From Cytophagaceae bacterium (lineage in GTDB: Bacteria; Bacteroidota; Bacteroidia; Cytophagales; Flexibacteraceae), in assembly GCA_947464365.1 (NCBI GenBank), contig CANHWS010000019.1, positions 1 through 22,375 of the forward strand: a stretch of DNA of 22,375 nt, in the 5' to 3' direction. Within the stretch, counting starts at the first letter, position 1; the number at the start of each line of letters is the position of its first letter. The position numbers and the translations under genes are program-made. A model generated the notes under the pieces. That model worked only from the letters and a program-made list of their open reading frames with translations. It was not told the origin of the DNA and did not search any database. Positions 7,097-15,012 of the stretch are shown here, piece after piece.

Positions 7097-8170
7097 ATGC
7101 AGTCCGCACCCAACCCTGATTACGTCGTAGCGCCCATTCCGAATCAGCCCATATTGCTGACCCTTAGCAGGCGGCTTTGGTCGCAGACTTTATTGGGGGT
7201 CGTTCTTGGTCTGGCCATGACCCAGTTGAGTGCATGTAGCAGTGGCCCGCCACCAAAATACAGCGACACCTATAGTACAGGTACCATCAAGGTTGCTGCA
7301 GACCACAGCTTCATGCCTTTGTTGGATCATAGCCTAGCACCGTACACGGCTACCTATCCAGAAGCACACCTTAATATCAGCGCCACGACTGAGGACTCGG
7401 CCTTACGTCTGTTGTCCATCGATAGTGTCCAGCTTGCTATCGCAACTAGGCCGCTCAAACCTGCTGAGCTCGAGGCCATGGCAAAGGACAAGGTGACACC
7501 TATCTATACCAAAATCGCCCTTGATGCTGTCGCCTTGGTGGTTAACAAAGCCAATGCTGATAGCCTATTGGCTACTGATGTCGTCGCCAAAATCCTGAAG
7601 GGTGAAACCAAAACCTGGTCTCAACTGCCAACCCTTGATCTAGGCGAAGGCAGCAAAAGTGGTAAGCACCAAGCTGGGGACATCGTCTGTGTGTTTGACA
7701 ATGACCGCAGCAGCAACCTGACCTATATGCAGACCCAGTTTGGCATTAGGGACGAGGACCTCAAAAACGCTAAGATCTTTGCGGTTGGTAACAACAAAGC
7801 CGTCATCGACTATGTGGCTACGCACCCAGAGGCCTTGGGTTTTGTTGGTGTGGGATGGGTTTTTGACACCACAGGCGACAACAAATGGATTGACAAGGTG
7901 CAGGTAGTCGCCGTGGGTAAGTCCCCTACCAAACCTGGCGCCGAGGCTCTCAAGTCTTATGACTACTACCAGCCCTATCAGGCGTATCTGGGCGATAAAA
8001 GCTACCCTTTTCGTCGTGACATCAATTGGGTGTATCGGAGTGGGCGCACGGGCCTAGCGATGGGATATGCAGCCTACATGGCCAGCGACAAAGGCCAACG
8101 TCTGGTGCTCAAACTCGGTATGCTGCCAACCAATGTGCCCGTCCGGATGGTCCAGATGAATAAGGAGTAG
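7097..8170 (+). CDS. PstS-like substrate-binding lipoprotein
   Basis: A 357-residue protein. A hydrophobic segment ends in a lipobox, LSAC, at Cys47. The 30-residue stretch ahead of it is unusually long, so translation might start later, although there is no ATG close to the hydrophobic core. The mature part resembles a periplasmic phosphate-binding protein (PBP-like type 2). It begins with GTIKVAADHSFMPLL, continues with a central SVQLAIATRPL and ALDAVALVVNKANAD, and has a ligand-loop-like FDNDRSSNLTYM, comparable to the SSGT loop of PstS. No pstC, pstA, pstB or phoU gene adjoins it. In Bacteroidota, solo PstS-like lipoproteins are frequent, often near TonB/ExbD genes, so phosphate is only a likely ligand. 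It lies 81 bp after the septum gene and ends in TAG. Confidence 0.75.
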   Translation: MQSAPNPDYVVAPIPNQPILLTLSRRLWSQTLLGVVLGLAMTQLSACSSGPPPKYSDTYSTGTIKVAADHSFMPLLDHSLAPYTATYPEAHLNISATTEDSALRLLSIDSVQLAIATRPLKPAELEAMAKDKVTPIYTKIALDAVALVVNKANADSLLATDVVAKILKGETKTWSQLPTLDLGEGSKSGKHQAGDIVCVFDNDRSSNLTYMQTQFGIRDEDLKNAKIFAVGNNKAVIDYVATHPEALGFVGVGWVFDTTGDNKWIDKVQVVAVGKSPTKPGAEALKSYDYYQPYQAYLGDKSYPFRRDINWVYRSGRTGLAMGYAAYMASDKGQRLVLKLGMLPTNVPVRMVQMNKE

Positions 8171-8374
8171 CTAATAGATGCATTCCTTAATCGGCATAGG
8201 CCATACCAGCTCGTGCCAAATCATCTTACCATGATATTAGCTCACTAGGGCTTGCCTTCGCCTTCAGATTTGACTACTTTAGGGTCAGTATTGGCTGTTG
8301 TCTTTTTAGGCAAGGCCAGTTCTGATCCTTTTGTTGCTTTAGTCCGCAAACCCTACCCCAATCTTCCTACCTGA

Positions 8375-9745
8375 ATGGACTCACTTGCTTTGCCAGCCCT
8401 GATCGGCTTCATAGGTGGTCATGTTGCCTTGGTCATTGGCACCATCCTCAACATCGTCAAGCCAGCTGCTATACGTGTTCGGGATGACAAGGGGGGTGCC
8501 CTTACCCGTTACACCGACTCAGGCAAGATCAATCTGGTGTTGTTTTTTGCTGGGATGGCTTTTGTGCTGGCCTGCAACTTTTACCTGCCCTATCCCTGCC
8601 CTCAGGGCCTGACTGGTGCCGAAACTTGCTTCACGTTCAGCGACTACATCCTGAACCTATCGGGTTTTCTGATCCTGATCCCGACCTTTTTCCTGCCCAT
8701 CGTGTCCGACATCTCAGGCTATGAGGTGCATAGTGCTGGCACCATGTTGCCCACCACATCGCTGGATAGGGTTACCTATTTGTTTATGTTTTGCGGTTTG
8801 GCACTGGGCATACTCAACACATTCCACTTGCCAGAGGTGCCCTTGCTGATCGACTTCATTGCGAATATTATCGCCTTTATGGCTACCAGCTTTGCGCTCT
8901 TGGGTGATACTGTGGAGCACCATGCAGAGGCTGACCCCGAGCCAACCGGTAGCTTTAAACGTTTTACGCCTGTTGGGCTGCTGGTCGGCTCAGTGGCTTT
9001 GATCGGCTTTTTGCTTAGCTGTAGCACCCTGATTTATACCAACAAAGAGCAAGACAACCTAGCCCGCAACATCGAGGCCGCCAACGCCACCTTGCGCACC
9101 TCGGTCACGCCCCTGATCGACAAAGTCAACCTAACACTAGGTACCAGTATCAAGTCCAGCATTGCAGACATCGACCGCCAAAGTGATAGCATTGCGGGCA
9201 AGATGCAGCACATCGAGCAAGGTTTTGCCGACCGTGTGCGGCTCCTGCTAGATGACCCTAAAAACTTACTGGCCAAACAGAATCATTTCTTGCATGAGAC
9301 CATGGTCAATGGCCAGAACTACCTCAAGCCCGTCATTGACTCAATGCCGAGGATCCAGCGCAGAATAGCCCTCCAGACCATGAACGTCAGGGAGGACCTG
9401 ATCGACCTAGAGGAGGAACTGCCAAGCAAAATCGCTGGTGAAGTCACCAAATCAGGGACGATGCAGGCCCTAGAGCGCAACACCCGGGATTTGCCTAGCA
9501 AACAAGACATTACTGATCTGAACAAGGACATGCTGCGGCGGGCCGAGCTCAAACCAGTGCTGGATGGCATTAGCAACACCCAAGCCGAAACCCGCAAGGA
9601 GCTCAACGAAACGCAACAGGCAGTGACCCGCATGGCTACTATCATAGACAAACACATCCTGCTGCCCAAAACCAAATACCGCCCTGGTGATACCCTCTAC
9701 ATCGATGATGACGGGGATATCATTTTGGTTGGGCGCAGTAAATAG
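8375..9745 (+). CDS. Uncharacterised six-helix membrane protein with long helical C-terminal tail
   Basis: I do not recognise this 456-residue protein. It has six hydrophobic segments at about 8-28, 52-71, 93-110, 133-150, 156-176 and 199-221. A Cys pair (Cys75, Cys85) between segments 2 and 3 could form a disulfide if that loop is periplasmic. Residues about 223-430 are soluble, highly charged and predicted helical, with repeated Asp/Glu-Lys/Arg spacing suggesting coiled coil. This layout resembles chemoreceptor-like or structural scaffold proteins, but no signalling motif is visible. The last 22 residues change character: YRPGDTLYIDDDGDIILVGR, a short acidic beta-type tail. An even number of helices puts both ends on the same side. 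Gaps of 204 and 93 bp on either side suggest its own transcript. The stop is TAG. That it is a real gene is clear; its function is unknown. Confidence 0.8.
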   Translation: MDSLALPALIGFIGGHVALVIGTILNIVKPAAIRVRDDKGGALTRYTDSGKINLVLFFAGMAFVLACNFYLPYPCPQGLTGAETCFTFSDYILNLSGFLILIPTFFLPIVSDISGYEVHSAGTMLPTTSLDRVTYLFMFCGLALGILNTFHLPEVPLLIDFIANIIAFMATSFALLGDTVEHHAEADPEPTGSFKRFTPVGLLVGSVALIGFLLSCSTLIYTNKEQDNLARNIEAANATLRTSVTPLIDKVNLTLGTSIKSSIADIDRQSDSIAGKMQHIEQGFADRVRLLLDDPKNLLAKQNHFLHETMVNGQNYLKPVIDSMPRIQRRIALQTMNVREDLIDLEEELPSKIAGEVTKSGTMQALERNTRDLPSKQDITDLNKDMLRRAELKPVLDGISNTQAETRKELNETQQAVTRMATIIDKHILLPKTKYRPGDTLYIDDDGDIILVGRSK

Positions 9746-9838
9746 AAGTTGTTTTATAGGTCATTACCTGATTTAGACACTACTTTAGCACACCACTAGC
9801 AGTCCCGCACTTGGTATTTGCTGCTAATTTTCTGACCA

Positions 9839-11149
9839 TTGAACCGACTAAGAAACTTTATCCATACCGAGCAAAGTGGTGGCATCATCTTGCTGACTTG
9901 TGCCATCGTTTCGTTGGTATTGGCCAACAGTGCTGCTGCTGACTGGTTTCATCATTTGCTTTATACCCCTGTTGGTTTCCGGCTAGGAGACTATGCTATG
10001 TCTTGGCCTTTCGAAAAATGGGTCAATGATGGTTTAATGGCCATTTTCTTTTTGGTGGTTGGCCTCGAGATCAAACGCGAGTTGCTTGAAGGCCATCTCA
10101 GTAGCTTTAAGCAGGCCATTATGCCCATAATTGCCGCACTGGGTGGCATGTTGGTCCCTGCCACCATCTATAGCCTGATGGGTCAGTCAGCAGATAGTGC
10201 CAGTGGATGGGGCGTCCCGATGGCTACAGATATTGCTTTTTCGTTAGCCATACTGAGCCTGCTGGGCAAGCGGGTCCCGATCGCCCTCAAAGTTTTCTTA
10301 ACAGCCCTCGCAATCGCCGATGACCTTGGGGCCGTGGTCGTGATTGCTTTGTTTTATACCTCGGGTGTCCAGCTGACCTATCTAGGTTGGATGGCTGCTT
10401 TGGTGGTTCTGATGTTGCTTTGCAATCGGTATCGGGTTGGGGGCGGCTGGCTTTACCTGATTGGAGGAGTTGCCCTCTGGTACGTGACCTATAAAAGTGG
10501 GGTCCATGCCACGATAGCAGGTGTTTTGTTGGCTCTTTGTGTGCCGTTCCGGAGTGAATATACGCAGGCTGAGTTAGAAGAAATGCTGAGTGACCGTCGG
10601 CAGGACCTAGAACGTGAAATTGCGGCAGGTACCCTCAGCAGTGCTGGTATGCGGGCCGAGATGCAGGAGTTCGCCCATAATCTCCAGAGTATGAGCCACC
10701 GCATCATTGCCGATCTGCATGTTGCGGTTTCGTTCCTGATCATGCCCCTGTTTGCCCTCTGCAACACCGCTGTGCATATAGATGGCAGCTTACTAGGCCA
10801 ACTAGCGGCTGCCCCTAGCCTAGGCATCATCTTTGGCCTCTTGTTTGGCAAACCAATCGGGATTGTGCTGAGCAGCTGGTTGGCCGTTCGGTTTGGGTTG
10901 GGCAAGATGCCAGAACATGGCACTTGGCCTGCTATGATTGGCGTGGGCTTATTGGCTGGCATTGGTTTCACGATGTCGTTCTTCGTCTCGATGTTGGCCT
11001 TTCCTGCACACCCAGAGTTGCAAGATCTGGCCAAGATTGCAATCCTGATCGGGTCAGGTGTAGCGGGCATGGCTGGATTTATTTGGCTCAGCATGACCCT
11101 AAAACCAGCGCCTGCCGCCACCAACGATTCTATCCTCGAAGACGAATAG
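9839..11149 (+). CDS. nhaA: Na+/H+ antiporter NhaA
   Basis: A 436-residue inner-membrane antiporter exporting Na+ (or Li+) in exchange for two H+, used for pH and sodium homeostasis. It follows E. coli NhaA throughout: SGGIILLTCAI near the start, WVNDGLMAIFFLVVGLE with Asp64, MATDIAFSLAIL with Asp131, the essential pair Asp161-Asp162 in ALAIADDLGAVVVI, SGVHATIAGVL with His223, FGKPIGI with Lys338, and GIGFTMSFFVS. These match E. coli Asp65, Asp133, Asp163-Asp164, His225 and Lys300. The loop before the SFLIMPLFAL helix is about 30 residues longer than in E. coli and strongly charged. Translation appears to start at TTG (9839): a stop lies two codons upstream and the next in-frame ATG would delete the first helix. 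The stop is TAG. Confidence 0.97.
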   Translation: MNRLRNFIHTEQSGGIILLTCAIVSLVLANSAAADWFHHLLYTPVGFRLGDYAMSWPFEKWVNDGLMAIFFLVVGLEIKRELLEGHLSSFKQAIMPIIAALGGMLVPATIYSLMGQSADSASGWGVPMATDIAFSLAILSLLGKRVPIALKVFLTALAIADDLGAVVVIALFYTSGVQLTYLGWMAALVVLMLLCNRYRVGGGWLYLIGGVALWYVTYKSGVHATIAGVLLALCVPFRSEYTQAELEEMLSDRRQDLEREIAAGTLSSAGMRAEMQEFAHNLQSMSHRIIADLHVAVSFLIMPLFALCNTAVHIDGSLLGQLAAAPSLGIIFGLLFGKPIGIVLSSWLAVRFGLGKMPEHGTWPAMIGVGLLAGIGFTMSFFVSMLAFPAHPELQDLAKIAILIGSGVAGMAGFIWLSMTLKPAPAATNDSILEDE

Positions 11150-11191
11150 ACCAGCAGTATTCGTGATTTCAGGTTTTAGGTTGCACACATT

Positions 11192-11211
11192 GCCTATGAT
11201 AGCCTATGATA
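11192..11211. repeat. Tandem 10-bp direct repeat
   Basis: GCCTATGATA occurs twice in direct succession (11192-11201 and 11202-11211) in the gap after nhaA. This might be a regulator site for the downstream cluster or chance slippage. Confidence 0.35.
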
Positions 11212-11263
11212 GGAGTAGGGTAGAGGCAGTGTTGATCAAACCTAGAAGGTAAGCTGGTTAAAT

Positions 11264-11295
11264 TGGTATGCCATAGTATGCTGAGGTGGTATGCC
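11264..11295. promoter_or_regulatory. Paired TGGTATGCC direct repeats upstream of the LTD genes
   Basis: TGGTATGCC occurs at 11264-11272 and again at 11287-11295, 23 bp apart (about two helical turns), 85-115 bp ahead of the first LTD gene. Nearby TATGC words (11278, 11323) add to the pattern. The spacing fits a dimeric activator or repressor site, but this is inference. Confidence 0.3.
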
Positions 11296-11379
11296 TATAA
11301 AAGCTAAGTTGCAATGCGATTGCTATGCTAGGCAGACCCAATCATTGCACACCACCACCATTAACCAGATCAGATTAGG

Positions 11380-12219
11380 ATGAAATTGCTACTCTCAGCC
11401 ATTGTGGCCCTGCTTGTTACTTACGGAGCTCAGGCACAGCTCAAGATAAACGAGGTCTTGTATGACCCATCCAACACGGCCCTTGCAGGTGATGCCAATG
11501 GCGACGGTGTCTATGACCAAGTCCAGGACGAGTTCATCGAGTTTGTTAATACCTCTCCTAACACCCTTGATGTCAGTAAAGTCAAGATCTATGACTATGT
11601 AATTGCCTCAGGACTTAAGACCTTGCGCCATACCGTCCCTAATGGCCTATCCGTACCAGGTCGTGGGGCATTGGTCGTTTTTGGTGGAGGCACTGCCACT
11701 GGTACTTTTGGTGGGGCTGTTGTCGTAGTAGATCTTGGCACAGCTGGCCTCAGCCTTGGCAATAGTGGTGAGGTCATCATCGTTGAGGACAGCCTAGGCA
11801 ACGTATTGGACTCGCTCAATACCGACGCCTTGTCCGACAATCCGAACGAGTCTTACACTCGCAATCCAGACTTTACTGGCGCTTACGTCCAACATGCTTC
11901 AGTACGTGCTGGTGTGCTGTTTTCCCCAGGTTTGATGGCAAGTGGTACACCCTTCAGTACGACCAGTTTGGCCTCGACCAAAACAACAAAATCGGCCTTC
12001 AGCCTATCACCAAACCCTACAGCGGGCCACATTAAGCTCGATGGTGACCTTGCTGATGGCCAGATCCTAAATATTTATAGCCCTGTGGGTTCCTTGGTGA
12101 GCCAGAAGGTACTTTTAGGCAATTCGGCTAATTTGGCTGACCTAGCCAATGGCGTCTATTTCTTGCTTGTTGCCGGGTCCAAAGATCAAGCAGCCACCAG
12201 ACTGGTTGTCCAGAAATAG
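11380..12219 (+). CDS. Secreted lamin-tail-domain protein with T9SS type A sorting domain
   Basis: A 279-residue protein. Signal peptide 1-19 ends AQA before QLK. Residues about 21-190 form a lamin tail domain (LTD): KINEVLYDPSN at the start and an EF-hand-like loop DANGDGVYDQVQDE (38-51), which probably binds calcium. This is followed by SGLKTLRHTVPNG, FGGG, LSLGNSGEVIIV and NPNESYTRNPD. A Thr/Ser-rich linker (192-205) leads to a Por secretion-type sorting domain (206-279) starting FSLSPNPTAGHIKL and ending NGVYFLLVAG then RLVVQK, the mark of cargo exported by the type IX system. It therefore should end up on the cell surface or released. LTDs in bacteria often accompany nucleases or adhesins; here there is no other domain. 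It ends in tandem TAG TAG. A paralogue follows. Confidence 0.88.
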   Translation: MKLLLSAIVALLVTYGAQAQLKINEVLYDPSNTALAGDANGDGVYDQVQDEFIEFVNTSPNTLDVSKVKIYDYVIASGLKTLRHTVPNGLSVPGRGALVVFGGGTATGTFGGAVVVVDLGTAGLSLGNSGEVIIVEDSLGNVLDSLNTDALSDNPNESYTRNPDFTGAYVQHASVRAGVLFSPGLMASGTPFSTTSLASTKTTKSAFSLSPNPTAGHIKLDGDLADGQILNIYSPVGSLVSQKVLLGNSANLADLANGVYFLLVAGSKDQAATRLVVQK

Positions 12220-12425
12220 TAGGTTAGATCCTTTTCTACGCTTCTCTTTAATCCTCGTCAAACCTAGGATTCAAAGCCTCTAGGTGATACCATCGCCCCG
12301 GCCTTCCTCCTTGGCGGATCTTAAGACTACATCTGGGTTCAGAACCACAATTCTGTAGCCATCCCTCTGCTAGAAGTACAACCTAATTCTCTGTACAGTT
12401 TCCCAAAGCTGACCTCCAGATAACG

Positions 12426-13505
12426 ATGTCAAATACGCCATTTCCTTCCCAGCTACAAACAAGAGTTGCGCCCATCCTGACCAGTCTTTTAGGTCTAGGC
12501 ATTGGCCTGTCCCTTCTGATCGGGATGCCGAGTTGCACCACGCAGGATATTGACCCAGTGGTCACGATTGGTATTGACAGTTTGCTTACGGGCAGGATTA
12601 GTGAGAGCAACAAATCGGCTAAGTTGACGGCACGCCTCAATGGCAAGTCCAAGTCTGACATCAAGATCTCACTGAGCATTACTGGTACTGCGCTTCGCGA
12701 TCAAGATTTTATGATCAGCGGCAATGAAATTGTTATCCCCGCTGGCGAGCTATCTGGCGCCGTGACCATCACAAGTAAAGACGACAACCTCATCGAAGGG
12801 GATGAGACGATCATCATCAACTTTGGTCAGGTTGACAAAACGACTGCTGTAACACCCACTACCCAGACCCTTATCATCTCAGACGATGATACCGATACTG
12901 ATGGTGATGGCCTAACTGACGCGCTAGACCTTTGCCCCCAAGATCCAGGTACCGCAGCTAACCAAGGTTGTCCAGAGGGTTTTGGGCTCTTAATCAATGA
13001 GGTCTTGTATGATCCGTCCAACATTGGACTAGACGGTGATGCCAATGGCGATGGCGTATATCTCCAGGCCCAAGACGAGTTTATGGAGTTCTATAACATC
13101 ACTGACCAACCTAAAAACATCGGAGGCTATACTATTAGCGATAGTGTCATTGCCTCAGGTCTGACCACTTTGCGATACACCTTCCCTACCGGCACCCAGC
13201 TGCAACCACGCAAGGCCTTAGTTTTGTTTGGCGGTGGCAGCCCTGTCGGCTCTTTTGGCGGCAGCGCCATCCTTACCTGTAGCACTACGGATGGCCTTAG
13301 CTTGGGTAACTCGGGCGAGATTATCGTGATTAAGGATGCCAACGGCAAAACGATACTGACCTTTAACACGGATGTTTTGTCGGATAACCCGAACGAGTCC
13401 TACACCCGAAGCCCCGATATTACTGGAGCCTTTGTGCAACATACGTCGGTCAACCCAGCTAAGAAGTTCTCTGCTGGCACACGTCTGGACGGTACATCGT
13501 TCTAG
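12426..13505 (+). CDS. Lipoprotein with Calx-beta, thrombospondin-3-like and lamin tail domains
   Basis: A 359-residue protein. A hydrophobic segment ends at a lipobox, GMPSC (Cys37). Residues about 45-153 resemble a Calx-beta domain (VTIGIDSLLTGRISE through GDETIIINFG). Residues about 153-185 are a thrombospondin type 3-like calcium loop (DTDTDGDGLTDALDLCPQDP with Cys170 and Cys182). Residues 187-345 are an LTD closely related to that of the preceding gene; INEVLYDPSN, GDANGDGVY, VIASGL, FGGG, GLSLGNSGE and SDNPNESYTR are shared. The EF-hand-like loop has Leu where the first copy has Asp (VYLQ versus VYDQ). It carries no sorting domain, so the lipid anchor replaces T9SS export. Whether the lipoprotein faces outward is not certain. 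It ends in tandem TAG TAG, and dcuC starts 45 bp on, so they may be cotranscribed. Confidence 0.85.
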   Translation: MSNTPFPSQLQTRVAPILTSLLGLGIGLSLLIGMPSCTTQDIDPVVTIGIDSLLTGRISESNKSAKLTARLNGKSKSDIKISLSITGTALRDQDFMISGNEIVIPAGELSGAVTITSKDDNLIEGDETIIINFGQVDKTTAVTPTTQTLIISDDDTDTDGDGLTDALDLCPQDPGTAANQGCPEGFGLLINEVLYDPSNIGLDGDANGDGVYLQAQDEFMEFYNITDQPKNIGGYTISDSVIASGLTTLRYTFPTGTQLQPRKALVLFGGGSPVGSFGGSAILTCSTTDGLSLGNSGEIIVIKDANGKTILTFNTDVLSDNPNESYTRSPDITGAFVQHTSVNPAKKFSAGTRLDGTSF

Positions 13506-13550
13506 TAGCCTTTTGCTTGTATTGTTGATCACCAAAATCCGACAGCTACC

Positions 13551-14954
13551 ATGCTATTCCTAGGCCCAGTCCTTGCCGTCTTTTTTGTCGGGGTGGTTAT
13601 CTACCTCTTGGTCAAAAAATATAGCCCAATAGCAGTATTGCTATTCAGTGGCTTGGTGATGCTGGTCGTGGCTTACGCATTAGGCCTACACCTGCCCAAG
13701 CTGAAACAGCCGACTGGCTTGCCAGCATTTGATTTCGTAGCCTACATCATCGAGTCCCTGCTAGACACCAATGCCAGTGTCGGCCTCGTGATCATGATCA
13801 TCAGCGGCTTTGTAGCCTATATGGATAAGATAGGCGCCAGCGATGCCTTGGTCTACCTGGCGATGAAACCCCTTTCTGTATTCCGGAAACACCCTTATAT
13901 ATTGGCCTCCTTGGTGGTGCCATTGGGGCAGTTTTTATTCATCAGCATTCCGTCGGCGGCGGGCCTTGGCCTGTTGCTGATGGCGACCATCTTCCCGATC
14001 ATCGTCAACCTAGGGGTGAGTAGGGTGGCAGCCGTTTCGCTGATTACGGCCACGACAGCTTTTGGCATTGGTCCAGCCTCGGCCATTGCGCTTAGTGCCG
14101 CCTCGGTGCTGGAGCTTGACATCACCAAGTTCTTCTTCGGCTACCAGATACCGATGTCGGCTATGCTGTCTGCGGTCCTGACCGTTACTTACTTTTTTGT
14201 CAACCGCCATTATGACAAAAAGCTCCCAGCTGATGCCTTCGTGACAGCTTTAGAGACAGACCCCAAAACAGAGGGTATGACTAGTAATGGCACCCACAAA
14301 GGACAGCTCAAAGCCCCGATGATCTACGGGCTATTACCATTGCTACCCTTGGTATTGCTGTTGGCTTTTTCAGACTTTATTGGTTTGGTTCCCTTCAAAG
14401 TTAAGGTCGATACCAATGTTGCAATGTTGGTCGGCCTACTGGTCGCCCTCGTGGCCGAGCTTATCCGGACTCGTGATTTGGTTGCGGTCTTCAAGTCCTT
14501 AGATGTGTTCTGGGCTGGTATGGGCGACATTTTCAAGTCCGTGGTGGTGCTGATCATTGCGGCAGATATCTTTTCTAAAGGGCTGATTAGCCTAGGCTTT
14601 ATTGACGGCTTGCTGCAGGTGGCCCAACAGGCTGGGCTGGGCGGGATTGGCATCGGCGTTGTTCTGACAGTCATGATCTTCTTGGCCTCGATCCTGATGG
14701 GTAGTGGTAATGCGGCTTTTTTTGCCTTCGGACCATTGGTGCCACGCATTGCAGCCCCGCTCGGTATGCCTGCAGTCAAAATTATTTTGCCGATGTCTTT
14801 GGCAGCATCCATGGGCCGGACCGTATCACCCATTGCCGGTGTGGTGGTCGCTGCCGCAGCCTTGGCCAAGGTCACCCCGGTAGACGTTGTCAAACGAAAC
14901 CTGATACCTTTTGTAGTTGGCCTGATTGTGATGCTGACCTACAACTTCCTATAG
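13551..14954 (+). CDS. dcuC: C4-dicarboxylate carrier, DcuC family
   Basis: A 467-residue, very hydrophobic inner-membrane protein with roughly 12 helices. It follows E. coli DcuC: YSPIAVLLFSGLVMLVVAY near the start, then LVIMIISGFVAYMDKIGASD, SAAGLGLLLMATIFPIIVNL with VSR, the second half DVFWAGMGDIFKSVVVLIIA, GSGNAAFFAFGPLVP, and SMGRTVSPIAGVVVAAAALA with KVTP close to the end. DcuC proteins carry succinate, fumarate, malate and aspartate and mainly export succinate in fermenting E. coli. The next gene is iadA, whose product releases aspartate, so aspartate uptake or aspartate/C4-acid exchange is a sensible role. That is inference; the family match is strong. It is also related to the broader ion-transporter group containing YfcC and GntP-like carriers. 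The stop is TAG. Confidence 0.88.
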   Translation: MLFLGPVLAVFFVGVVIYLLVKKYSPIAVLLFSGLVMLVVAYALGLHLPKLKQPTGLPAFDFVAYIIESLLDTNASVGLVIMIISGFVAYMDKIGASDALVYLAMKPLSVFRKHPYILASLVVPLGQFLFISIPSAAGLGLLLMATIFPIIVNLGVSRVAAVSLITATTAFGIGPASAIALSAASVLELDITKFFFGYQIPMSAMLSAVLTVTYFFVNRHYDKKLPADAFVTALETDPKTEGMTSNGTHKGQLKAPMIYGLLPLLPLVLLLAFSDFIGLVPFKVKVDTNVAMLVGLLVALVAELIRTRDLVAVFKSLDVFWAGMGDIFKSVVVLIIAADIFSKGLISLGFIDGLLQVAQQAGLGGIGIGVVLTVMIFLASILMGSGNAAFFAFGPLVPRIAAPLGMPAVKIILPMSLAASMGRTVSPIAGVVVAAAALAKVTPVDVVKRNLIPFVVGLIVMLTYNFL

Positions 14955-15012
14955 ATATTTCCTATTACCGACACTACCAGAAATCAATCGTTACGATCCC
15001 CCTTATTTGCTG

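Noticed and set aside
10489..11124. 211-codon minus-strand frame inside nhaA
   Set aside because: Shadow of nhaA; the composition follows from the complementary hydrophobic codons.
15007..15012. TTG upstream start for iadA
   Set aside because: The in-frame ATG at 15013 fits the family's start better; TTG adds only two residues.
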